A stretch of DNA of 60,689 nucleotides from Alphaproteobacteria bacterium UBA7314 (GCA_002471575.1 DKQG01000053.1:147990-208678), one strand, 5' to 3'; counted from the stretch's first letter, positions 25,633 through 34,785 are shown. A program made the numbers and translations. Notes: generated by a model from the letters alone, not told the origin.

Positions 25633-26737
25633 CGGACTGCCCGACAAGATTTCCCGCACGGTCAAAGACCAGCACCTGCACCGCCGATCCCGTATCGCCG
25701 ACGGTGTCCTGCGCCACGGCACGTGCACGCCGGGCGATCTCGTCCGCCAGCGGCAGCCCGGCGTTTCCTGACAGCGACAGAGCTTCCGCCGCGGTATTGG
25801 CGTTCTCGATACCGGTTTTGACGGTGTGGTCAGCGCCTAGCTTCGCGGCGACGCCGGCCAGCCAGCCAAAATCCACTTGGCTGCGGCCGGAATGAAGGTC
25901 CAGGTTTCCCTGTGCCAGCTTGCACAGTTTGGCGAAGCCGCCGCCGATGGCGACATTCGGCACCGGGTGCGCGCGCAGGTATTTCAGCATGCCGCCCACG
26001 AAATCGCCCATATCGATCATGGCGTGATGGGGTAGGCTGAGCAGCGCCTGGGTTTGGTCCTCCGACGTTTTGCCGGTGCAGCCAGCGATGGTCGCCTCGC
26101 TCGCGGCGCGCGCAACGTCGATGCCGCGATGGATGGATTCGATCCAAGCCGAACAGGAATACGGTACCACCACGCCAGTGGTGCCGAGGATGGAAATCCC
26201 GCCGAGAATGCCGAGTCGGGGGTTCCAGGTTTTCTCCGCCAGCGCCGCGCCGCCGTCGACCGAGACGGTGACGGTCACGTTGCCGTCGCCGCCGTGATCC
26301 TCGGCGGTTTCTGCGATGGCTGTTTCGATCATTTTGCGCGGGGCCGGATTGATTGCAGGCTCACCGACCGCCAGTGGCAGCCCGTCGCGGGTGACCGTGC
26401 CCACCCCGTCGCCGGACCGGAATTCGATGCCGTTTCCATCTGTTTTCAGGGCAACGTCCACCCGGATCAGGGCGCCGTGGGTTACGTCGGGGTCGTCGCC
26501 CGCATCCTTGACGATGGCGGCAAAGGCGGTGTCGCCGTCGATCCCTTCGCGGGCGAGGGCGAATGTCGGGGTCTCGCCCTTCGGCAGCGAAATCTTTACA
26601 GGATCGGGGAATTCCCCGGTCAAAAGCGCCGTATATGCGGCCTTTGCCGCCGCGGTCGCGCAGGCGCCGGTGGTCCAGCCACGGCGCAGTTCTCCTTCGA
26701 GCTTACGTGCCATTCTTAACTTATATGTGGTATCCAA
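25625..26737 (-). CDS. cbiD: Cobalt-precorrin-5B C1-methyltransferase
   Basis: The 370-aa protein methylates C1 in the early-cobalt pathway and replaces CobF of the aerobic route. Visible signatures are ELRRGWTTGACATAAAKAAY near the N-terminus, GEPAINPAPRKMI, and GGISILGTTGVVVPYSCSAW near the middle. An alternative start at 26713 (MARKLEGELRRGW) would shorten it by 8 residues and is equally possible. It is divergent from cobA, and only about 5 to 29 bases separate the two starts, so the promoters must overlap the coding ends or lie within them. Confidence 0.95.
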   Translation of the reverse strand: MDTTYKLRMARKLEGELRRGWTTGACATAAAKAAYTALLTGEFPDPVKISLPKGETPTFALAREGIDGDTAFAAIVKDAGDDPDVTHGALIRVDVALKTDGNGIEFRSGDGVGTVTRDGLPLAVGEPAINPAPRKMIETAIAETAEDHGGDGNVTVTVSVDGGAALAEKTWNPRLGILGGISILGTTGVVVPYSCSAWIESIHRGIDVARAASEATIAGCTGKTSEDQTQALLSLPHHAMIDMGDFVGGMLKYLRAHPVPNVAIGGGFAKLCKLAQGNLDLHSGRSQVDFGWLAGVAAKLGADHTVKTGIENANTAAEALSLSGNAGLPLADEIARRARAVAQDTVGDTGSAVQVLVFDRAGNLVGQSDG

Positions 26738-26742
26738 GATTG

Positions 26743-27582
26743 ATGGAACGACTGACCTTCGAAATGCCGCAGCTCGAACCGGGCTGGGTCTGGCTGACCG
26801 GCGCCGGGCCTGGCGATCCGGGCCTTTTGACGCTGCATGCGCTGAACGGCATCCGCCAGGCCGACGTGATCGTGCATGACGCTCTGGTCAGCGACGAAAC
26901 CCTGGCACAGGCGGGCCTAGACTGCGAAATCGTCTATGCCGGCAAGCGCGGGGGCAAACCGTCGCCGAAGCAGCTGGATATCTCTGCCCGTCTTATACAG
27001 CTTGCTCGCGACGGCAAAAAGGTTCTGCGTCTGAAGGGCGGCGATCCGTTCATATTCGGGCGCGGCAGCGAGGAAGCGCTGGCGTTGGTTGCGGCTGGCG
27101 TTCCGTTCCGGGTGATCCCCGGCATTTCGGCGGGCGTCGGCGGGCTGGCCCGTGCTGGCATTCCGCTGACTCACCGCGAAACCAATTCCGCCGTCACGTT
27201 CATCACCGGGCACGGCGCGTCGGGCGATATCCCCGACGGGATCGACTGGCCGGCGCTTGCGGCCGGTTCGCCGGTGCTGGTTATTTACATGGCGATCAAG
27301 CATCTGGCGATCATCCGTCAGCGCCTGTTCGACGGCGGCCGCCATCGGGACGAAGCCGTTGCCGTCGTGTCCAACGCGACACTGGCGGAAGAGGTGGTTC
27401 TGGAAACCACCCTTGGCCGCTGCGTCGAGGATGTCGCAAGTTCGAACATCGAGCCGCCTGCGATGGTCGTCGTCGGTGAGGTCGTGCGCCTGCGCGATGG
27501 TCTCGACTGGGCCGGCGCACTGGGTGGCAAACTACTGGCCGCCGATCCGCTGGGGACGCGCAGCGCCCGCGAAGTCGGATAA
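26743..27582 (+). CDS. cobA: Uroporphyrinogen-III C-methyltransferase
   Basis: This 279-aa SUMT methylates uroporphyrinogen III at C2 and C7 to give precorrin-2, the branch point towards B12 and siroheme. GAGPGDPGLLTLHALNGI, VYAGKRGGKPSPKQ, RLKGGDPFIFGRGSEE and TFITGHGASGDIP are canonical. The start at 26743 is preferred, although a second in-frame ATG lies at 26725. It lacks the CysG dehydrogenase/ferrochelatase domain, so precorrin-2 oxidation to sirohydrochlorin for CbiX would need a separate enzyme. Confidence 0.95.
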   Translation: MERLTFEMPQLEPGWVWLTGAGPGDPGLLTLHALNGIRQADVIVHDALVSDETLAQAGLDCEIVYAGKRGGKPSPKQLDISARLIQLARDGKKVLRLKGGDPFIFGRGSEEALALVAAGVPFRVIPGISAGVGGLARAGIPLTHRETNSAVTFITGHGASGDIPDGIDWPALAAGSPVLVIYMAIKHLAIIRQRLFDGGRHRDEAVAVVSNATLAEEVVLETTLGRCVEDVASSNIEPPAMVVVGEVVRLRDGLDWAGALGGKLLAADPLGTRSAREVG

Positions 27583-27600
27583 ATTTTGTTTCTGATCGCA

Positions 27601-27670
27601 CCGGCCCACTACCCCTCCCGGCCACCCACAGGATCATCCTTATGGGCGGCCGGGAGGGGTTGTGGGCTGG
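27601..27670 (+). repeat. Long hairpin A with conserved GGA(N)TYATCCT loop, upstream of cobB
   Basis: A 28-base arm (27601-27628, pyrimidine-rich) pairs with 27643-27670 (purine-rich) with only two mismatches and one G-U. The 14-base loop carries GGATCATCCT. The outer end CACCGGCCC and inner GGCCACCCA are shared with hairpin B. It ends 13 bases before the cobB ATG. It could be a terminator, an mRNA stabiliser, or a member of a dispersed palindrome family. Confidence 0.85.
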
Positions 27671-27683
27671 CACCGCCAAAGAC

Positions 27684-29009
27684 ATGACGGGCGCAGCGGG
27701 AGCGGTGATCGCCGCGCCATCGTCAGGCAGCGGCAAGACCACAATCACGCTTGGCCTGCTGCGCCATTTTGCGCGCAGCAACGTGCCGGTGTCATCCTTT
27801 AAGGTCGGCCCCGATTACATCGACCCAGGATTTCACACCGCCGCCAGCGGCCGTCATTGCTATAACATCGACGGCTGGGCCATGCGCCCGGATACGGTCG
27901 CCAAGCTGTTCGGCCAGGTCGCCGCCTATGCCGAAATCGTCCTCGGCGAGGGGGTCATGGGTTTGTTCGATGGCGCGCAGGGCGGAGCCGGAATCTCATC
28001 CGGATCAACTGCCGATGTTGCCGCTACACTCGGCCTGCCGGTAATCCTGGTGGTAGATGCCGGCGCGCAGGCGCAGAGCGCGGCGGCCACGGTGCATGGT
28101 TTCGCCAGTTTCCGGAAAGACGTTTCGGTGGCAGGCGTGATCTTCAACCGGGTCGGCAGCGCCCGCCACGCGGACATGCTGAAAGACGCAGCGGCACCCC
28201 TGCATATCCCGGTGCTCGGCTGCGTACCGCGCGCGCCTGACATTGCGGTGCCGGACCGCCATCTCGGCCTAGTGCAGGCCAGCGAGATGTCGGCGCTCGA
28301 AAATTTTCTCGACGCTGCCGCCGATCTGGTTGCCGGGCATATCGATATTGGCGCCCTGCGCGGCTTGTTGGTTCCAGCGGGACCGCGGCCGGGGGGAACG
28401 CCGCCGCAGCCGTTGCCGCCGATCGGATCGCGGATCGCCGTCGCCTCTGACGACGCATTCCAGTTTCACTACCGCCACATGCTCGATGGCTGGCGCGCAA
28501 CTGATGCCGAGCTTATCCCGTTTTCGCCGTTGGCCGACGAGGCGCCGGATGCGAACGCGGACGCGGTGTACCTGCCGGGTGGATATCCCGAACTCTATGC
28601 GGGAACATTGGCGGCTGCGGGTGGTTTTCTGCAGGGGCTCAAGGCGGCGGCGGCTCGCGGCGCGTTGGTCTACGGCGAGTGCGGTGGCTACATGGTGCTG
28701 GGAGAGGCAATGACCGATGCCGACGGAAACACCCATGCGATGGCCGGGCTTCTGCCGCTGGAAACCAGTTTCGCGGAACGCAAGCTGCATCTCGGCTACC
28801 GCGGCGCCACGCTGGCCGCCGATACCCCGCTGGGACCCGCCGGCACGGCCTTTGGCGCGCATGAATTCCACTATGCTAGCATCACCCGCGAAGGCGATGC
28901 AGATCGACTGTTTGCGGCAACCGATGCCACGGGTGCGGAGCTTGGTGGCGTCGGCCTTCGGCGTGGCGAGGTGATGGGCTCGTTTATCCACCTGATCGAT
29001 GCGCGGTAA
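27684..29009 (+). CDS. cobB: Cobyrinate a,c-diamide synthase
   Basis: The 441-aa glutamine-dependent enzyme amidates the a and c carboxyls of cobyrinate or hydrogenobyrinate. The start at 27684 is chosen because the upstream frame to 27642 runs into hairpin A. AAPSSGSGKTTITLGLLRH is the P-loop, followed by FKVGPDYIDPGFH and LGEGVMGLFDG. The glutaminase domain has its Cys in LVYGECGGYMVLG (about residue 332) and the C-terminal His in GSFIHL. Overall length and motifs are normal for CobB/CbiA. The ribosome-binding site is weak (CCAAAG). Confidence 0.95.
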   Translation: MTGAAGAVIAAPSSGSGKTTITLGLLRHFARSNVPVSSFKVGPDYIDPGFHTAASGRHCYNIDGWAMRPDTVAKLFGQVAAYAEIVLGEGVMGLFDGAQGGAGISSGSTADVAATLGLPVILVVDAGAQAQSAAATVHGFASFRKDVSVAGVIFNRVGSARHADMLKDAAAPLHIPVLGCVPRAPDIAVPDRHLGLVQASEMSALENFLDAAADLVAGHIDIGALRGLLVPAGPRPGGTPPQPLPPIGSRIAVASDDAFQFHYRHMLDGWRATDAELIPFSPLADEAPDANADAVYLPGGYPELYAGTLAAAGGFLQGLKAAAARGALVYGECGGYMVLGEAMTDADGNTHAMAGLLPLETSFAERKLHLGYRGATLAADTPLGPAGTAFGAHEFHYASITREGDADRLFAATDATGAELGGVGLRRGEVMGSFIHLIDAR

Positions 29010-29060
29010 AAGGCTCTCACCTGGTTTGACTCGCTAATCTGTGCTCTCCATAAGAATTCC

Positions 29061-29252
29061 ATGATCGAGGTGATGATAGAACGTTGGTCTCAGCGCGACG
29101 GATCGACAGACTGGCTGTGGTCGATCTGGCAGGACGGTAAGCGCAGGCACATTGGCGGCGCAAAGGCCGATGCCGATTCCGCGGAAATGGAAGCCCGCGC
29201 TACCTGCCAGCAGATGTTTGGCAAAACACCTGACGACATCACTGTGCTCTAA
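29061..29252 (+). CDS. Small hypothetical protein (63 aa)
   Basis: The short open frame begins ATG 29061 and ends 29252. The product has alternating charged and aromatic residues (RWSQRDGSTDWLWSIWQDGK) suggesting a small folded beta-rich protein, followed by an acidic helix. There is no signal peptide or membrane segment. It lies between cobB and hairpin B on the same strand. The family was not recognised, and the ribosome-binding site is weak. Its codon use and composition look coding, but this rests on one short frame. Confidence 0.5.
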   Translation: MIEVMIERWSQRDGSTDWLWSIWQDGKRRHIGGAKADADSAEMEARATCQQMFGKTPDDITVL

Positions 29253-29264
29253 TTTCTTCGGGCA

Positions 29265-29334
29265 CCGGCCCCTTCCTCCTATTGGCTACCCGCGGAGTCA
29301 TCCTTTTGGGTAGCCGAGAGGAGGAAAGAGCCGG
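29265..29334 (+). repeat. Long hairpin B with conserved loop, upstream of the quinone oxidoreductase gene
   Basis: Arms 29265-29291 and 29308-29334 pair over 27 positions with about four mismatches. The outer CCGGC/GCCGG and the inner GGCTACCC/GGGTAGCC segments are perfect. The loop carries GGAGTCATCCT. The 3' flank CCGGAACCGT also follows hairpin C. It ends 24 bases before the ATG of the next gene, leaving room for an AAAGGGA ribosome-binding site. Confidence 0.85.
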
Positions 29335-29358
29335 AACCGTCCATAAAGGGATATACAC

Positions 29359-30333
29359 ATGACAAAGGTAGTCCGCATTCACGAATTCGGCGGTTCCGAC
29401 GTACTCAGCATCGAGGATGAAGAGATCGGCGCACCCGGCCCTGGAGAGGTTTTGCTCGACCAGAAGGGCATGGCGCTGCACTACGCCGACACCATGCTGC
29501 GCGAGGGAAAATACCACCTGAAACCCGAATTGCCGGCCGTGGTTGGACTTGACGGCACCGGAATCGTAGAGGCTGTCGGCGACGGGGTGACGGATTTTAA
29601 GCCGGGAGATTCCGCCTGCTACATGTTCAATCTCGGCGCCTATGCCGAGAAGCGCATCATCGCCGCGGGAGCCCTGATTCCAGTGCCGGACGGGGTCGAT
29701 CCGAAGAATCTGGCTGGTACGTTTCTGCGCGGGATGACCGCGCAGTACTTGCTGCGTCAGACCTATCAGGTGCAGAGCGGCGACACAGTCCTAATCCATA
29801 CGGCAGCCGGCGGCATGGGACAGCTGCTGTGCCAGTGGGCGAAAGCGCTGGGCGCGACCGTCATCGGCACGGTCGGCAGCGACGACAAAAAAGCCATTGC
29901 CACCGATTGCGGCGCCGCGCATGTGATCAATTCGCGGACCGAGGATATCGCCGCAGGCGTCGATGAGATCACTGGTGGAGCGGGCGTCGCGGCTGTCTAT
30001 GACGGTATCGGCAGGGACGTGTGGGATGCCAACGTGGCGGTCCTGCGGCCCACCGGTTACCTGGTCAATTACGGGCACATGTCCGGGCCATTGGCACTAA
30101 TCGACCCGATGCAGCTGAACGCAAAATCCCTTTTTTTTGCCAAGGTGTCGCTGCCGCACTTCATGCTGACGCCGGAAGCCAAGCGTGCAATGGCCGACGA
30201 CGTGTTCGGGGCGATCGCCGAAGGTATTCTCGATATAACCGTCACCCGAGAATACAAGCTTGACGATATCGTGCAGGCACAGGAGGACATCGTGGCACGG
30301 AAAACCACTGGGTCCGTTATCATCGTGCCGTGA
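29359..30333 (+). CDS. Zinc-less medium-chain quinone oxidoreductase (NADPH:quinone reductase-like)
   Basis: The 324-aa MDR-superfamily protein has the quinone-reductase form of the fold. VGLDGTGIVEAVGDGV is near residue 58, the cofactor-binding VLIHTAAGGMGQLLCQWAKA near residue 145, and ARKTTGSVIIVP closes the C-terminus. The Cys ligands of structural zinc are absent. It probably reduces quinones or activated alkenes with NADPH in the cytosol. The start is ATG 29359 behind AAAGGGA. It is followed by hairpin C and then the lactonase-like gene on the same strand; no pathway link is evident. Confidence 0.9.
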   Translation: MTKVVRIHEFGGSDVLSIEDEEIGAPGPGEVLLDQKGMALHYADTMLREGKYHLKPELPAVVGLDGTGIVEAVGDGVTDFKPGDSACYMFNLGAYAEKRIIAAGALIPVPDGVDPKNLAGTFLRGMTAQYLLRQTYQVQSGDTVLIHTAAGGMGQLLCQWAKALGATVIGTVGSDDKKAIATDCGAAHVINSRTEDIAAGVDEITGGAGVAAVYDGIGRDVWDANVAVLRPTGYLVNYGHMSGPLALIDPMQLNAKSLFFAKVSLPHFMLTPEAKRAMADDVFGAIAEGILDITVTREYKLDDIVQAQEDIVARKTTGSVIIVP

Positions 30334-30354
30334 TTTAGACTGACGCAACGCACT

Positions 30355-30420
30355 AACCCTCTGCCCCCCAGTGATCCATGGAATTATCCTCGTAGGTGGC
30401 CTGGTGGGGGAGAGGGCCGG
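30355..30420 (+). repeat. Degenerate hairpin C with conserved loop, upstream of the lactonase-like gene
   Basis: The 5' arm (CCCTCTGCCCCC) pairs with GGGGGAGAGGG, interrupted by a bulge, and inner parts are mismatched, so about 16 pairs remain. The loop GGAATTATCCT and the flanks (GGCC inner, GGGCCGGAACCGT outer) match hairpins A and B. It ends about 18 bases before the ATG at 30439. It appears to be an older or decayed copy of the same element. Confidence 0.65.
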
Positions 30421-30438
30421 AACCGTGAGGAGATATCA

Positions 30439-31296
30439 ATGACTGCAGACTGGACCATATGGGCGTTCCGCTATGCGCGGTCGGATATGCCGCGCGATTT
30501 CTTCGGCGGCACGCTAGTCAATTCCAACAAGGGCCGGATCAACAACCCCATGGTCTATTCGCTGATTCACGGTGGCGAGGCCGGGGCGGAGCGCCCCATC
30601 TTGATCGACACCGGGATGAAAGGGGACTGGTCGCCCAGCGGCAAGACTTACGAAAATGTCGAACACCCGGATACTATCCTCGCCAAGGTCGGCTTCGTGC
30701 CGGAAGATATCGAGGACGTCATTCTGACTCATCTGCATTTCGATCACGCCGGTAATCTCGACCGATTCCCCAACGCGACGTTCCACGTTCAGCGCGCCGA
30801 ATACGAGGGCTGGAAACGGGTTTACGAAATGCCCGGCGATCTGGGATCGGATACCACCATGTGGCCGCTATCGTCGATGCAGAAAAAGGATCTCGACACT
30901 GTGGAGGCGCTTCTGGCGGCTGGCCGGGTCAATCTGCTGGACGGAGATGCCGAGTTCGCACCCGGCGTCTGGTGCCGGCTGGCCTATGAGTCCCACACAT
31001 TCGGCTGCCAGTGGGTCGAGGTGCAGACCTCCGGCGGGCCTTACGTGGTCGCCGGCGACTGCGTCTACTGGTACGAGAATATCGAGCGCATGTGGCCGCC
31101 CGCCTACGTGCAGGGCAACACCTGGAACCTGATCAAGGTCTATCGCGCCATCCGCGACGCCGTGAACAACGAGACCGACCGGATCGTGCCCGGGCACGAT
31201 CCGGAACTGTTCCTGCGTCACCCGGTGTTCGAGGCCGGACATCACCCGGTGGCGGAAATCCATCTCGCTCTAAACCGAAAATCAAAAATTGCTTAA
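30439..31296 (+). CDS. N-acyl homoserine lactonase-like metallo-beta-lactamase-fold hydrolase
   Basis: The 285-aa protein carries the metal-binding motif HLHFDHAGN near residue 99, with a preceding LIDTGMKGDW that is typical of the AHL-lactonase (AttM/AiiA-like) subgroup. Further ligands are probably His in ESHTFGCQ, Asp in VVAGDC and His in VPGHDPELF. It probably hydrolyses a lactone or related ester; quorum quenching is only one possibility. The start ATG 30439 follows GAGGAG. Its stop overlaps the TTG start of the next gene. Confidence 0.87.
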   Translation: MTADWTIWAFRYARSDMPRDFFGGTLVNSNKGRINNPMVYSLIHGGEAGAERPILIDTGMKGDWSPSGKTYENVEHPDTILAKVGFVPEDIEDVILTHLHFDHAGNLDRFPNATFHVQRAEYEGWKRVYEMPGDLGSDTTMWPLSSMQKKDLDTVEALLAAGRVNLLDGDAEFAPGVWCRLAYESHTFGCQWVEVQTSGGPYVVAGDCVYWYENIERMWPPAYVQGNTWNLIKVYRAIRDAVNNETDRIVPGHDPELFLRHPVFEAGHHPVAEIHLALNRKSKIA

Positions 31297-32878
31297 CTCG
31301 GTCTACGCGACCGGCGGTATCGTTACCGCCCCCCATCACCTGGCGGCCGATGCAGGGCGAGACGTGCTGCGCGCGGGCGGTAATGCGGTCGAAGCGATGA
31401 TCGCAATGGCCGCCGCCATCCCGGTGGTCTACCCGCACATGAATGCCATCGGCGGCGACAGCTTCTGGATCGTCAAACCGGTGGGCAAAGACCCTGTCGG
31501 CATCGATGCCTGCGGCGCTGTAGCGGCAAACGCCACCGACGATTTATACCAGGGCGCGGGATTTGGCGTGATTCCGGCGCGCGGCCCATTGGCGGCCAAT
31601 ACCGTGGCAGGGACGCTGTCGGGTTGGCAGGCGGCGCTGGGCCTGGCGGCGGAGCTGGGCGGCACCAAAAGCCGCGAATACCTGCTCGAAGCAGCTATAC
31701 ATCATGCCGAACGGGGCTTTCCCACGACCGGAAACCAGTCGCGCACCACCGCAGATAAACTGACTGAACTCAGTGGGTTGCCGGGTTACGACGAGAGTTT
31801 TCTGCTGGACGGCATGCCCCCTGCCGAGGGGGATATCTTCAGGCAGCCGCGGCTAGCCGCAAGTTTACGCAAGCTGGCGTCCGATGGGTTCGAGAGCTTT
31901 TACGAAGGACCGTTGGCGGACGCCATCGCCGCCGACCTGGCGCGCGCCGGATCACCCGTTTCGGCTGCTGATCTCGCCCGTCACCGGGCGCTGACTTTGA
32001 CGCCGCTGAAGCTGCAGCTTTCGACCGGTACGGTATGGAACATGCCGCCGCCGACGCAGGGCTTGGCGTCGCTGATGATCCTTGGTCTGTTCGACCGGCT
32101 GAAGATTTCCGACGCGGATGGCTTCGAGCACGTGCACGGACTGGTCGAGTGCGTGAAGCGGGCCTTCATCGTGCGCAACGCCCATGTACAGGACCCGGCG
32201 GCGATGACGGCCGCGCCCGAGGATTTTCTTTCCGACGCCGATCTCGACGTTCGGGCCGCGAGCATCGATCCTGAAACGGCACTGCCCTGGCCGGTGCCAG
32301 CGAAGGATGGCGATACAATCTGGATGGGTGCGATCGACGTAGCCGGCAATGCGGTGTCGTTCATTCAGAGCATCTACTGGGAATTCGGCGCCGGCGTGGT
32401 GCTTGAAGATACCGGTATCCTTTGGCAGAACCGGGGATCGAGTTTCTCGCTGCGGGATGGCGAAGTGAACCGTCTTGCCCCGGGCCGGCGGCCATTCCAC
32501 ACGCTTAACCCCGCGTTGGCCGCCCTGTCGGACGGGAAAATCCTGTCTTACGGCACCATGGGTGGCGAAGGACAGCCGCAGACGCAGGCGCAGGTCTATT
32601 CCCGGCATGTGAATTTCGGCCAGACCCTGCAGCAGGCCATCACCGCGCCGAGATTCCTTCTGGGCCGTACCTGGGGCGATACCGGCACCAACCTCAAGTT
32701 AGAAGCCCGTTACGATCCGGCCCTCGTCGCCCGGCTAAAAGCCGCCGGACACGATACCGAGGTGATTGCGCCGTATTCGGACCTCATGGGCCACGCCGGT
32801 GGCGTCTCTATGCGCCCGGATGGGGTGATGGAAGGCGGCGCCGATCCGCGAGCCGACGGGAAAGCGGCAGCGGTTTAG
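31289..32878 (+). CDS. Gamma-glutamyltransferase-family protein
   Basis: The 529-aa Ntn-hydrolase matches the GGT family by GGIVTAPHHLAADAGRDVLR at the N-terminus, GGDSFWI near residue 55 and the catalytic Thr at GDTIWMGAIDVAGNAVSF (about residue 345), where autocleavage creates the small subunit. RGSSFSL and GTMGGEGQPQTQAQV follow in the small subunit. No signal peptide is evident, so it may be cytosolic, as in amidohydrolase-type GGT relatives. The TTG start overlaps the lactonase-like stop by 8 bases, which indicates a two-gene unit acting on related substrates. Confidence 0.88.
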   Translation: MLNSVYATGGIVTAPHHLAADAGRDVLRAGGNAVEAMIAMAAAIPVVYPHMNAIGGDSFWIVKPVGKDPVGIDACGAVAANATDDLYQGAGFGVIPARGPLAANTVAGTLSGWQAALGLAAELGGTKSREYLLEAAIHHAERGFPTTGNQSRTTADKLTELSGLPGYDESFLLDGMPPAEGDIFRQPRLAASLRKLASDGFESFYEGPLADAIAADLARAGSPVSAADLARHRALTLTPLKLQLSTGTVWNMPPPTQGLASLMILGLFDRLKISDADGFEHVHGLVECVKRAFIVRNAHVQDPAAMTAAPEDFLSDADLDVRAASIDPETALPWPVPAKDGDTIWMGAIDVAGNAVSFIQSIYWEFGAGVVLEDTGILWQNRGSSFSLRDGEVNRLAPGRRPFHTLNPALAALSDGKILSYGTMGGEGQPQTQAQVYSRHVNFGQTLQQAITAPRFLLGRTWGDTGTNLKLEARYDPALVARLKAAGHDTEVIAPYSDLMGHAGGVSMRPDGVMEGGADPRADGKAAAV

Positions 32879-32972
32879 TCCTTCGTGACGCATGCAAGAA
32901 ATGCCCCCTCTTTCCTCAGGGCGGGAGGGACTAGGATATTTTGGGAGGAAATTGCCGACTCTCATCCTGAGG

Positions 32973-32989
32973 AGCGCCCGTCGGGCGCT
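32973..32989. terminator. Short strong hairpin between convergent genes
   Basis: AGCGCCC and GGGCGCT pair perfectly around a three-base GTC loop, between the convergent ends of the gamma-glutamyltransferase and sulfatase genes. The flanking CTCATCCTGAGGAGCGCCC is a sequence type seen in dispersed alphaproteobacterial palindromes. There is no clear U-run, so it may be a repeat fragment and not a terminator. Confidence 0.45.
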
Positions 32990-32994
32990 TCCCC

Positions 32995-34622
32995 TCACTC
33001 CACCCAGTAGTCGGAGTCAGGGTCACCTTTGATGGTTTCCTCGGGCGACCATTCGCCGATGATGATGCCCTGCTTGGGCGCGCCACCGGTGCGGTTGCGC
33101 ACGGCTTCCTCCGAGATTGTGATCCGGGTGGCGCGGGTACGCAGCCAGCGGAACAGCCGTTCGTGCAGCTCTGCGCGGATATTGACATGATCGCCTGACT
33201 CGCCCAGGTCGTCGAATTCGTTCGGATCGTTTTCGCGATCGAACAACTGCGACCGGTAGCCTTCCCACAGCAGGTACTTCCAGCGGTCGGTGCGGATCAT
33301 GAAGCCGCGCGCCTCCGCTGGCTCTTTGCCGGTGTATTTGCGTGCCGGCTTGAAGGAATAGTCGATCTCGGCAAAGACGGCATCGCGCAATTCGACTTCC
33401 TGCGCACCGCGCATCGTCGGCAGCAGGCTCTCACCTTCTAGCAGGTGTTCCTTGTCGACCAGCCCGCCGACTGCATCGAGGAAGGTCGGGATCATGTCGA
33501 GGGACTCGACCAGCGTTTCGTCTTTTGTGCCGCGGGTGCTATCCGCTGCCGTGTCCGGATCGTAGACGATCATCGGTACGCGGATCGAACATTCGTGCAG
33601 CATTTCCTTTTCGCCCAGCCAGTGATCACCGAGATAGTCGCCGTGATCGGAGGTGAAGACGATCATCGTGTCGTCCATCCGTCCTGCGTCTTCCATCCAC
33701 GCAAACAGGCGGCCCATCTGGTCGTCGATCTGTTTGATCAGCCCCATATAGGCGGGCATCACATTGTCGCGAACGTCGTCCATGGAAAAGTTCAGGCTTT
33801 CCGGATGCTTCATGTGCGCTTCCAGCACGGGATGCGCTTTGTCGCGCTCCGCGTCCGACCGTACCGGCGGCATAATCTGGTTCTGGCCGTACATGTTGTG
33901 ATAGGGCGCGGGTACGATATAAGGCCAGTGGGGCTTGATGTAGGACAGGTGCAAAAGGAACGGATCGTCGCCCTGTGCCTCCATGAACTCAATCGCGCGA
34001 CCTGTCATGTAGGGAGTTTCTGAATCCTCTTCCCTCACCCGCGCCGGCAGGTGGTTGGAATTCAGATACCAGCCCGACAGGATTTCGCCGTTGGGCCCTT
34101 CGGCGGCGTTGGCCCAGTCGTGCCACGGGTTGTCTCCGTCGTATCCCTTGGATTTCAGGAAATTGTTATAGGCATAGTTGGGATCGACTAGTTTGTCTGG
34201 CCATAGCCCGTCATCGCGTTCCACCGGTTCCAGCCCGCATTCCGAAGTCAGCACACCGAGCGCAGACATTTTGTCGACGCCAAGGCGCGCCATGCCGGCG
34301 GCGTCCGGTTCCATATGGGTCTTGCCGACTAGCGCGCAGCGCAGCCCGTGGGGCGCATGAAATCGCCGATATTGGTTTGGCCGACTGACAGCGGCACGCC
34401 GTTCCACGTCGCCCCGTGGGAATGGACGTAGCGCCCGGTCAGGTACGACATGCGCGACGGCCCGCACAGCGGCGACTGCACGAAGGCATTGACGAAATTC
34501 ACACTCTTCGCGGCCAGGCCGTCGATATGCGGTGTGTCCAAGTGCGGATGCCCGTTGCACGACAGATAGTCGTAGCGAAGCTGGTCGCACATGATGAAAA
34601 GGATATTGCGTACTCTGCCCAT
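32995..34622 (-). pseudogene. Sulfatase gene with one frameshift
   Basis: The N-terminal part from ATG 34622 gives NILFIMCDQLRYDYL and the sulfatase signature LCGPSRMSYLTGR, with Cys53 as the formylglycine site. It then runs into a stop near 34330. The other frame continues from about 34350 as HGLRCALVGKTHM and reaches the normal C-terminus at 32995, including IVFTSDHGDYLGDH. Adding one C to the run in CGCCCCACGG (about 34357) restores MRPHGLRCALVGKTHM. Restored length would be about 542 aa, normal for a type I sulfatase or phosphonate/choline-sulfatase relative. It is either a recent pseudogene or a sequencing error in a C run; all catalytic parts remain. Confidence 0.85.
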
Positions 34623-34785
34623 GGCCCGGCGTGGCTCCCTGAAATCAGTCTTATTTTATAGGTAAGGTTTTAGACGCCGGGAGGGAAACTACCAAGGCGC
34701 GTAAAACACAAAGTGCGAAAAGGTTTTGAATTTACTATGTGAACTTCGTGTTTATGGAGGCTTTGTATTTCTTTTCTTCGCCGCC

